Part shown: positions 25,170-33,433 of the stretch, piece after piece
Layout of the letters: every line of letters begins with the position of its first letter
Position numbering within the stretch: position 1 is the first letter of the stretch
From: Strigamia acuminata
Lineage: Eukaryota > Arthropoda > Chilopoda > Geophilomorpha > Linotaeniidae
Direction: 5' to 3'
Length of the DNA stretch: 64,000 nucleotides
Assembly (NCBI GenBank): GCA_949358305.1
Contig: OX442319.1
Location: 806,001-870,000, forward strand
Translations under genes and position numbers: made by a program
Notes under the pieces: model-generated
Database searches by the model: none
The model's input: the letters and a program-made list of their open reading frames with translations, nothing else
What the model was told of the DNA's origin: nothing

Positions 25170-25646
25170 TATTGAGTTGTGGTGGAAATATTGTGTGTTT
25201 GGTTGTTTGTCGCCATATTGTATAGTTTGTGAATATTTACATTACACACTTTCCGGATATGTGTAATGAATGTGCTGCTATTTAATGTCTCGATGTCGCG
25301 TTCAATCGATCTCGATTTTTATTAATGCTGGTTCTGTACCGCGGTTGAACGTTTCCATTTAGCAGCATGCGCTGATAACATCGTCTGCTCAAAAGAGCGA
25401 GTCCTGTATTGTTATTATTGCTTAGTTATCGATTATGAATGTCATTGCTTTTATTTTATAATGTAAAGGACAAATCATTGAAATCCAACAATGATTTATC
25501 CTATTTTTCCGAGTGCAGTTGTTAGCCTCGAAGCGTGTACACTTTTATGTGATATTAAACATGGCGCACGCATGTCGGTGTCGCGCACCTGTTTAGACAC
25601 TCGTCAACTCCTTTCTAACCGATGTTTTGGCCAGGAAATCGCTTTA
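25170..25646 (+). repeat. 5' LTR of copia element
   Basis: Starts TATTGAGTTGTGG directly after GAAAT and ends AATCGCTTTA. Both limits are set by comparison with the 3' copy: homology begins at exactly the same base, and the flanking GAAAT matches the 3' flank. Confidence 0.95.
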
Positions 25647-25647
25647 T

Positions 25648-26361
25648 ATGGTAGCAGAGGGTGGTTCTCGACGGCCTGACCAGTTTGTAAAGGATTTCCG
25701 ACCTTTTTGGACGCGAGACGAAGCCAAGACGTCGCCCGACTTCGCCGCAAACGCGAACCGACCGACGCAGACGGATTTTCTTCGCCAAATCGATTGGAAA
25801 CGATCGGCAACGTGTGCGGACATTACTACGGACATTTTAGTGTGTAAGCAGCTTTATTTCGAAATTTTTCTGTGCGAAATAAGCACTTTTTCCGACGTCG
25901 TTGTGAAATTCTCCTGCGGCGGCCATTTTGGATTCGGCCGTGAAGCGAATCGCAGCCCAGACGTGCATCTGAACCGATACACGCCAACACGACGTTATTT
26001 TGCCGAAGCAATCAGTATTGCCAGCGAGACGACGCCCATTCACGTCGACACGACGGAGTTTCGACGCAAAACGACCGATATTTGTCGTAGGATCGTCGAG
26101 GACGAAGATTTGTTCTGTGGCGACCATTTTGATCGTTTTTCATCGCCATCGACGGTGAATATTCGTTTTGGAGCTGTGTTTACGTGTAAGTCCACGTACA
26201 CAGCCATATTTAGCACGAAGAGCCGTGATTTACACCCGACGTGGAATTACGAAGGCGCGGACGTGCGCAACGACGATTTCAAGAGGAAACCCTGGTTTTG
26301 CACGCAGGGTGCACCAGTTGAGAGGGTTTCTCCTCACATTAGCACCCCGGCGTGCGTGTGA
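25648..26361 (+). CDS. Leader open frame of copia element, 237 codons, unknown
   Basis: The 1.2-kb leader between LTR and gag holds one long frame from the ATG that overlaps the primer-binding site (ATGGTAGCAGAGG, MVAEGGSRRPDQ). It runs through residues such as DITTDILVCKQLYFEIFLCE and SCGGHFGFGREANRSPDVHL, and ends at 26361. I do not recognise a family. It is charged, rich in Arg and Asp, and has six or so cysteines. A second overlapping frame (26168-26524) is probably a shadow. It might be a real accessory protein, the remnant of a spliced gag start, or merely an open RNA leader with packaging function. In its favour is the length without a stop in a recently active element; against it is the lack of similarity to anything known to me. 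Confidence 0.3.
   Translation: MVAEGGSRRPDQFVKDFRPFWTRDEAKTSPDFAANANRPTQTDFLRQIDWKRSATCADITTDILVCKQLYFEIFLCEISTFSDVVVKFSCGGHFGFGREANRSPDVHLNRYTPTRRYFAEAISIASETTPIHVDTTEFRRKTTDICRRIVEDEDLFCGDHFDRFSSPSTVNIRFGAVFTCKSTYTAIFSTKSRDLHPTWNYEGADVRNDDFKRKPWFCTQGAPVERVSPHISTPACV
25649..25666 (+). other. Primer-binding site for initiator tRNA-Met 3' end
   Basis: TGGTAGCAGAGGGTGGTT is complementary to the CCA-bearing 3' end of animal initiator tRNA-Met; vertebrate iMet gives TGGTAGCAGAGGATGGTT, one mismatch. It lies two bases (TA) after the 5' LTR. This is full-length-tRNA priming, unlike the decayed element at 1-3161. Confidence 0.85.
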
Positions 26362-26847
26362 GTTAATTCGACACGTGAAGCCGACGTTGAACACACCGTG
26401 GGAACCGATTACGGCGCAAGGATCCCGTAATTGGCCAACTTCACATCTAGACTGTTTTGATTTATTTGCATACTTTCGTGAAACTCTGTATAGTTTTAAG
26501 TTTTTGTTGTTGGTCCCTTGTTAGATTCGGTGCTACCCTACGTCCAGTCGGGCACGTAGCACTGTATTCTTGGCTGGGCTTATCCAGGGCCCCCAACCAT
26601 CCCGCGACCCCAGGAGGTCGGACGGAAGAGTTGGTGGATTGCCAGTCAAGGTTTTCCAATCTCACTTATTGAGATTCCCCGGGTTGAAACTGTATTTTCG
26701 CCTTCCTTTTTGGTTTTTGGGACTAGAGACAATTGTGCATTGTGTGATTAAGTGCTCCTGTGAAGTGTGTGTGCGGAATAAATTCCGAAATTGTGTTCTC
26801 TCTGTGCATAACCAATTATTATTGTGCATTTTCCTGGTGTCGTCGTG

Positions 26848-29800
26848 ATGGCTTCAAAGCACGACGATTACAAGGATATTAAAAAGCTCGATGGCACGAA
26901 CTATGCCACCTGGTCCGTGCAGGTCCAGTTATTGCTCAAATACAACGGCGTTTGGGGACATGTTAGTGGCTCTGAGCCACCACTGGCTGCAACAGCCACT
27001 GCAAAAGAGAAGCGAGAGTTTAACGCTCGAGAGGACAAGGCAATGTCCACTATCTGCATGAGTTGCGCTGAGCCGCAGCAAGTGATAGCTGTTGCCTGCC
27101 CCACCGCTGCGAAAGTTTGGGAAGCCCTAAAGGACGCTTATCAACCGACGACGAGGGCACGTCGTGCTCGGTTGCGACGTGAATTCCTCAACATGAAACT
27201 TCGAGATAATGAGGAAATGCTAGTTTTCACCGGGCGGGTCGACCGCAAAATCGTCGAACTGAAGGACGTTAAAATTGAGGTCACCGATGAATTCCAGGCA
27301 TTCCAATATTTAGATCTTCTGCCCCCACAATACGAGGCTGTGAAACAGACCGCGTATCACTGGTCGGATACGGAATTCACAGCGAAAAACGTTAAAGAAC
27401 GTTTACTTGGCGAGTACAATCGCCTTTATGAACAGACCAATGAATTTGGCGTCCCACCTGTATTGGCAGACAATACTACCGCTTTCTATACTAAAGGGAA
27501 ATGGAAACCTCGTGGAAAAACCCCAAATTCCCCCGGAACTTCGCGTGGAACATGTTTTACTTGCGGTGGGTCGGGACACTTCGCCAGGGAGTGCCCATCG
27601 CCGCCGAAACAGCAAGGGACTTTCCCCGCCAGCGCTGGCTCGCCAGCCCAATTGAATCGTGAAGGCACCCGTGGCAAAGGACGAGGCAGAGGGGGTCCAC
27701 AGAGAGCAAATCTCACACAACTGGACCCCTATACAGATGAGCCCTACACTTTGTATTCTGCGGTGTCGGAAGAGAAGCCCACAGTGCCCTTATCTCTTGT
27801 GTCGCACGGAAACTACGATTCACAGTGGTACGTGGACACGGGAGCGACCGACCACTTTTCCTTCAACCGGAATTGGTTTTCAAACTTCAAACCGTTGTCT
27901 AACTTCAGCGTTCTACAAGGAGAAGGAAAATCGAAGATTGAAGGTGTGGGCAACATCGTCCTCACTTCGCTCTATGGACAAAGAACGAGGAAAATAACTT
28001 TGACGAATGTATTCTTCGCACCGAATTTTCGGAAAAACCTTATTTCGCTCGGGCGCACCGATGAGGCTGGGTTGTGCACAATTGTTAAAGATGGGAAGAT
28101 GAGTATTTTCAAAGATAAAATCGAGGAACCATTGATTTCGGCAGTTCGGACTAGCGACAGGCTGTACAAAGTCAACTGCCGGGTCGAGGTTAATTCTGTA
28201 AACACAGCTGCATTAACTGCGCAACAGGATACAGCTGCTGTCCTCGATTTAATCAAATCATCCGTGAAGGATGAAAAATTTGTACAACCGCTACTAACCA
28301 TTTTAGATTTTAAGTCAGCTTTACTAAAAAGTTTCTGTAAGCCGGATATGGGAAAATCCGCATCTAATTTGAGTACGCAAGTAAGCGAGCCAACCAAAGC
28401 GAATGCGCCTGCGGCGATTAATTTACAGAAAACAGTGAATGAGGTTCAGACACCTCCTGCTATTGTTCCCGAAGCTAATGCGACTGCGAAAGTTAACAAA
28501 AGCGGGGATACTGGGATCAAAATGAGAAAGAAAGAAATATCCCAGAGTATGGACACGTGGCATTCCAGAATGGGCCACCATAATGCTAAAGGCATTATTA
28601 AATTAACCGAATCCGAGGACGTTTTTGGGATCAATTTGTCTAACAAAGAATTATCCACTTGTGACGCATGTGCCCGTGCTAAGAGCACTAGGGCGAGTTT
28701 TCCCCCGATAATTACCATTTCCACTAAGGGAGTATTAGATTTAGTGCACATGGATGTTTGGGGGGCATCACAAGCTACTTCCTTGGGTGGGGCTAATTTT
28801 TACTTTATATTGGTTGATGATTATTCACGTTATATGTGGATCATAACGATGAAGACCAAAGGGGAAGTTTTGGGCCATTTTAAACGTTGGTTGACGGAAG
28901 TCGAAAGAACGACATCACGGAAAGTGAAATGCATTAAAACTGATAATGGAGGAGAATTTATTTCGCGGAATTGGGATGATTATGCATCCAAAATTGGTTT
29001 GAAATGTATTCGTACGAATACATATAGCCCGGAAATGAATTCTGTTGCAGAACGTGCAAACCGTACCATTGTCGGTGGCGTCAGAGCTTTAATGTTGGAA
29101 AATGATTTCCCCTATCCCCTTTGGGCTGAATTAGCGACGACCATAGTTTACTTAAAGAACCGATTCCCCCATGAAGGGCTTGGAGGAAAAGTGCCCTATA
29201 CCGTGTTTTTCGGCAAGAAATTGTCTTTGCGACACATCAGGTGTATTGGGTCGAAGACATTTGTACATATCCCGTCCCAGGTCAGAAAGGGCAAACTGGA
29301 AGGAAGGGCTTGGGCGGGAGCACTCATTGGATACGCAATATCAACTAGGGGCTACAGGGTTTGGGATCCTGTACGGAATCAAGTTTTTGCGTCCAAACAT
29401 GTCCGAATTTTCGAAGACTCATATTGGTATGAGATTGGCAAACGGCTACAACAGCCCATCAAGCAACCGCAGGGTGGCCAATTCAAACATTTTGGGGATT
29501 CTTCCTCGGACACCGAGGGAGATGATGATGATTCCGTTGCCCCTATCCCTGAAATTGTTGAGGAAGTGCAAGAGGCACTACCACCTCCTATTCCGCCCCC
29601 TGTTGAACCCCCGGTTCCGAAGGAGAAGCCTCCTTTACCCACAACCCCAAAGCCTGTTTTCAGACCTGAATTGAGGCCGCTTGTAAAACAAGCGATACAA
29701 CAGCCTGCGATAGAAACTGTTGAAGGTGACTTGGTTGGGGATGCTGGTGCTGGGGATAATCCAGTTGAAGAAATTGGTGGGGCGAAGGGGGATAACGGCG

Positions 29801-31695
29801 ATGGCGAGAATTACTTCAATGTTTATCCTGACGACGATGAGGAGGTTGATCTTCCTCCTACGATACAAGCTCGTCGTGGTTCGGGCAAAAAGGGAAAGAA
29901 GGTCAAAGATCCTTTGTCGCTGCCGCTGGATATGACTAAGTGGAGACGGGTCCAGTCTGTCCGGAAAGCCGGGGCAACGGCTGGGAAAATTGATGTGGTT
30001 TATTTCTCGCCCAATGAAGACAAACTTAGAAGTCGGACTGACGTTGCGCGATGGTGCGACGCAGAGGGTTACCACTACGACCCAGATCTTTTTGACTTCA
30101 AAACCTTAGAGGGTGAAGAACCCGAACTCCCTTTTGCCGGTTTCTGTGCCGTAGAGCCTGATACCTACGAGGAGGCAATGAGGCACACCAACAAACGGGA
30201 CTGGGAAAAGGCGATGAAAGAAGAGACAGATATCTTCGACGATCGAACTGTCTATAAAGAAATTGATAAGCCCGAAGGAGAGTTGCTTTTGGGATCAAAA
30301 TGGATTTATAAAATGAAAAGGGACCAGTCGGGTGCAGTCGCGCGCTACCGGGCTCGCTTGGTAGCACAAGGCTTCAAGCAGAGGCCGGGCATTGACTTTA
30401 CGGAGGTATTTTCCCCCGTAGTCAATTTCGTCCTCGTTATAGTGTTTTTCTGTACCTTGGTGATACTGAAAGGTTGGAGAGATGTCCACCTTGACATCAA
30501 GGCCGCGTACTTGTACGGGGACCTTGATAAGGTCCAATTCATGGAGATTCCCAAGGGCTACAGAACAGCCGAAAACCAACATAAGTGTTGGATGCTGTTG
30601 AAGTCATTATATGGACTACATCAGAGTGGACGGATGTGGTACCAAGCCCTCCACGACCGTCTACTCCAACTGGGATTTGTGCCCTTGTTGGGTCTTAACT
30701 GTGTTTATGCGTTAGACAACGACGCAATTCTTATCTTTTACGTGGACGACATAGTTCTCTTCTCCAAGGATGACTACGTCGAGGAATGCGTTGTTCGATG
30801 GATTAGGGAATCCTTTGACACGGTTGATTTGGGTCCCGTGACCCTCTTGTTAGGCATAGCCTTTGATAGGTCTGGGGGCCAAATTAGGATCCATCAAAGG
30901 GCATACATAGAAAAACTTTGTAAGTTGTATGGGGTCGACTCATGCCTTCGGATTAGAGTACCTGGGACGCCAGGAACGATTATTCAGGGCGTGACGGAAA
31001 AGGAGCGGGTTGATTCCACTTTCCCCTATCGCAACTTAGTGGGAAGTCTCTTGTTCTTGGCGAGCAGGACAAGGCCAGACATCCTGTTCTCGGTCATTGT
31101 CCTCTCACAATACAATGAGAAACATTCGACGCGTCACATTAGTATGTTATTGCAAATTTTGCGATATCTGGCAAATACGTCGGATTATATGATTAATCTT
31201 TCCAATTGCCGAAATGATAATCTAACTGTGTATACCGACGCGTCGTTTGCCCTCGATGCAGACAAAAGGAGAAGCTTCGGGGGTCACATAGTCTATTTGG
31301 GTGGCGTTCCGATCATGTGGAACTGCCATAAGCAGTCAATGACTGCGTTATCGATCATGGAGAGTGAATTTCTGGCCGTGGTCGATGGCGTAAAGGAGAT
31401 TATATGGCTAGAGAGGCTTTACGATGCCGACATCATGTTCAGCATCAATCGGAACACCCCATGCGTGTACGCGGACAGTATGCCCGCGATACAATACGCC
31501 AAAAACCGAATAGAGAATAGGGCGAATAAACATATCGACGTAAAGCTTCATTTCCTCAGGGACTGGTTTGAGCGCGGAACGTTTGCTATTAAGCATATTC
31601 CAGGGGCCCTGAATGTCGCCGATGTGATGACCAAATGGTTACCCAAGCCCAGACTTAACACCTTGTGTGAGCATTTATTTGTAAGGCGCAAATAA
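26848..31695 (+). CDS. Copia Gag-Pol polyprotein, 1615 aa
   Basis: Single frame encoding capsid, protease, integrase and reverse transcriptase/RNase H. The first ATG is at 26848 (MASKHDDYKDIKK). Gag occupies about residues 1-230 (LDGTNYATWSVQVQ, UBN2-like), then a CCHC knuckle at about 236-249 (CFTCGGSGHFAREC). The protease active site is D330 in WYVDTGATDHF. The integrase zinc-binding part starts at H572 (WHSRMGHHN) with CDAC further on. The catalytic triad D636, D699, E735 gives a D-62-D-35-E spacing (HMDVWG, KTDNGGEF, VAERANR). A Pro/Asp/Glu-rich linker of about 200 residues precedes reverse transcriptase. Reverse transcriptase has FYVDDI with D1300 and D1301, and LYGLHQSGRMWY, where most relatives have K for H. 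RNase H has D1464 (YTDASFA), MESEFLA and YADSMPAIQYAKN. No break seen, so likely functional. Confidence 0.96.
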   Translation: MASKHDDYKDIKKLDGTNYATWSVQVQLLLKYNGVWGHVSGSEPPLAATATAKEKREFNAREDKAMSTICMSCAEPQQVIAVACPTAAKVWEALKDAYQPTTRARRARLRREFLNMKLRDNEEMLVFTGRVDRKIVELKDVKIEVTDEFQAFQYLDLLPPQYEAVKQTAYHWSDTEFTAKNVKERLLGEYNRLYEQTNEFGVPPVLADNTTAFYTKGKWKPRGKTPNSPGTSRGTCFTCGGSGHFARECPSPPKQQGTFPASAGSPAQLNREGTRGKGRGRGGPQRANLTQLDPYTDEPYTLYSAVSEEKPTVPLSLVSHGNYDSQWYVDTGATDHFSFNRNWFSNFKPLSNFSVLQGEGKSKIEGVGNIVLTSLYGQRTRKITLTNVFFAPNFRKNLISLGRTDEAGLCTIVKDGKMSIFKDKIEEPLISAVRTSDRLYKVNCRVEVNSVNTAALTAQQDTAAVLDLIKSSVKDEKFVQPLLTILDFKSALLKSFCKPDMGKSASNLSTQVSEPTKANAPAAINLQKTVNEVQTPPAIVPEANATAKVNKSGDTGIKMRKKEISQSMDTWHSRMGHHNAKGIIKLTESEDVFGINLSNKELSTCDACARAKSTRASFPPIITISTKGVLDLVHMDVWGASQATSLGGANFYFILVDDYSRYMWIITMKTKGEVLGHFKRWLTEVERTTSRKVKCIKTDNGGEFISRNWDDYASKIGLKCIRTNTYSPEMNSVAERANRTIVGGVRALMLENDFPYPLWAELATTIVYLKNRFPHEGLGGKVPYTVFFGKKLSLRHIRCIGSKTFVHIPSQVRKGKLEGRAWAGALIGYAISTRGYRVWDPVRNQVFASKHVRIFEDSYWYEIGKRLQQPIKQPQGGQFKHFGDSSSDTEGDDDDSVAPIPEIVEEVQEALPPPIPPPVEPPVPKEKPPLPTTPKPVFRPELRPLVKQAIQQPAIETVEGDLVGDAGAGDNPVEEIGGAKGDNGDGENYFNVYPDDDEEVDLPPTIQARRGSGKKGKKVKDPLSLPLDMTKWRRVQSVRKAGATAGKIDVVYFSPNEDKLRSRTDVARWCDAEGYHYDPDLFDFKTLEGEEPELPFAGFCAVEPDTYEEAMRHTNKRDWEKAMKEETDIFDDRTVYKEIDKPEGELLLGSKWIYKMKRDQSGAVARYRARLVAQGFKQRPGIDFTEVFSPVVNFVLVIVFFCTLVILKGWRDVHLDIKAAYLYGDLDKVQFMEIPKGYRTAENQHKCWMLLKSLYGLHQSGRMWYQALHDRLLQLGFVPLLGLNCVYALDNDAILIFYVDDIVLFSKDDYVEECVVRWIRESFDTVDLGPVTLLLGIAFDRSGGQIRIHQRAYIEKLCKLYGVDSCLRIRVPGTPGTIIQGVTEKERVDSTFPYRNLVGSLLFLASRTRPDILFSVIVLSQYNEKHSTRHISMLLQILRYLANTSDYMINLSNCRNDNLTVYTDASFALDADKRRSFGGHIVYLGGVPIMWNCHKQSMTALSIMESEFLAVVDGVKEIIWLERLYDADIMFSINRNTPCVYADSMPAIQYAKNRIENRANKHIDVKLHFLRDWFERGTFAIKHIPGALNVADVMTKWLPKPRLNTLCEHLFVRRK

Positions 31696-31697
31696 CC

Positions 31698-31710
31698 AAA
31701 CAAAGGGGGA
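31698..31710 (+). other. Polypurine tract of copia element
   Basis: AAACAAAGGGGGA ends two bases (TA) before the 3' LTR, the expected plus-strand primer position. It directly follows the gag-pol stop. Confidence 0.75.
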
Positions 31711-31712
31711 TA

Positions 31713-32189
31713 TATTGAGTTGTGGTGGAAATATTGTGTGTTTGGTTGTTTGTCGCCATATTGTATAGTTTGTGAATATTTACATTACACACTTTCCGGA
31801 TATGTGTAATGAATGTGCTGCTATTTAATGTCTCGATGTCGCGTTCAATCGATCTCGATTTTTATTAATGCTGGTTCTGTACCGCGGTTGAACGTTTCCA
31901 TTTAGCAGCATGCGCTGATAACATCGTCTGCTCAAAAGAGCGAGTCCTGTATTGTTATTATTGCTTAGTTATCGATTATGAATGTCATTGCTTTTATTTT
32001 ATAATGTAAAGGACAAATCATTGAAATCCAACAATGATTTATCCTATTTTTCCGAGTGCAGTTGTTAGCCTCGAAGCGTGTACACTTTTATGTGATATTA
32101 AACATGGCGCACGCATGTCGGTGTCGCGCACCTGTTTAGACACTCGTCAACTCCTTTCTAACCGATGTTTTGGCCAGGAAATCGCTTTA
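31713..32189 (+). repeat. 3' LTR of copia element
   Basis: 477 bp, same length as the 5' LTR and no difference noticed. Followed by GAAAT (32190-32194), the target duplication. The repeated AATAAA-like and ATTTTATAATG-type stretches give no certain polyadenylation site. Confidence 0.95.
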
Positions 32190-32348
32190 GAAATCACTAA
32201 CTGATTCTGTCGTTTTTAGATGATAGAGGCAAAAACCTTTCCCTGGGATTTCAGGTCAATACAAAATGATGTCGTTTACTGGCGTTAGATGGCGTCTTTC
32301 CGTTGTCAGATTTCAATTTAAAAAATTATAAAATCTGATACTCTACTA

Positions 32349-33160
32349 CAGGGGTCGGCAAGTAATTTTAAGTGGGGTCCGGATACTATTGAAAATTTTT
32401 ATCGAGGTCCAGAAAAAAATATTTAAAGGTCAAGTGCACTGAGTGGGTTTTATTTTTTTTCTGATAGAGCCTAATATAAAAATATTTTTCATGTTAAAAA
32501 AAAATAAAATTTGGGCCTTTATCACTGTTTAATAACAATTGAAAAAGTTGACTTTTTCAATGTGATGCATCATGGTTGTTGGCTGGATGTCCGACGTCAT
32601 CAGTTCTGTGGTGGTTGGTGGTGGTGTTGTTGCGCATGCGCATCAAACTGCGCATGCGCAAAAGACAGTTTTAAACTCTCGCAATCAAGGTCAGCCATTA
32701 TGAATCCACCCTAGGCTCGGAACTAGTTCCAGGTCAACTGAACTAGAGAACTGACAACGTCATACTCCCATGATTCTTTGCCTTGTCAACACCCGATATT
32801 GCGATTGTTATTAAACAATGATAAAGGCCCAAATTTTATTTTTTTTTAACATGAAAAATAATTTTTTATTAGGCTCTATCAGAAAAAAAATAAAACCCAC
32901 TCAGTGCACTTGACCTTTAAAAACCTTACTAAAAACCTAAGAAAATACTTAAAAACCAAATAAATCCCCCAATAAACACATACAACCCAAAAAATACCAA
33001 TAAAACCTAAAAAACATGAAAAAAACACAAAAAACAAGAAGAAAAACACCGAAAAACCAAAGAAACCGAGGGAAAAACGTCGCTAAAACGTCACCGCGGT
33101 CCAAGTTTCGACCTTCCGCGGTCCGTATCCGGACCGCGGGCCGCCAGTTGCCGACCACTG
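32349..33160. mobile_element. Non-autonomous hAT-like transposon
   Basis: Terminal inverted repeats CAGGGGTCGGCAA and TTGCCGACCACTG (one mismatch) are flanked by an exact 8-bp duplication CTCTACTA (32341-32348 and 33161-33168). CAG-start ends with an 8-bp duplication are characteristic of the hAT superfamily. There is no transposase frame. A second element (32427-32916) sits inside. Confidence 0.92.
32427..32916. mobile_element. TTAA-flanked inverted-repeat element nested in the hAT element
   Basis: The arms run inward from AGGTCAAGTGCACTGAGTGG (32427) and its complement CCACTCAGTGCACTTGACCT (ending 32916), continuing for about 100 bp each through TAGGCTCTATCAG and AAATTTGGGCCTTTATC. Both sides carry TTAA (32423-32426 and 32917-32920), the target of piggyBac-type transposases. 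The core includes two GCGCATGCGCA palindromes (about 32632 and 32650). Confidence 0.75.
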
Positions 33161-33282
33161 CTCTACTAGTATAAAAATTTTTTCTTCTTATTTTTTCCTT
33201 ATAATTTTGATGTTTTAAATCATGTTTTTGTTTATAATTGACTCAAGAAATAGGGCATTTTATTAGGTTTTCTTTATGAGAT

Positions 33283-33433
33283 TAAATAAAATTAAATAAA
33301 ATTAAATAAATTAAATTAAATAAATTAAATTAATTAAATTAAATAAATTAAATTAATTAAATTAAATAAATTAAATTAATTAAATTAAATAAATTAAATT
33401 AATTAAATTAAATAAATAAATAAATAAATAAAT
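33283..33433. repeat. (AAATT/AAATA) AT-rich tandem repeat
   Basis: Mixed AAATAAATTAAATTAATT units repeating with roughly 28-bp periodicity, ending in a pure (AAAT)n run. Confidence 0.9.

Larger units (their letters stand above)
25170..32189 (+). mobile_element. Intact Ty1/copia retrotransposon
   Basis: Complete 7,020-bp element. LTRs of 477 bp (25170-25646 and 31713-32189) show no difference by eye. The target duplication GAAAT is present at 25165-25169 and 32190-32194. A primer site for initiator tRNA-Met follows two bases after the 5' LTR, and a purine tract precedes the 3' LTR. One uninterrupted gag-pol frame (26848-31695) has intact protease, integrase, reverse transcriptase and RNase H motifs. 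Comparison of both junctions fixes the LTR ends as TATTGAG...CGCTTTA, not the usual TG...CA. Identical LTRs and an open frame imply recent insertion. Confidence 0.96.
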
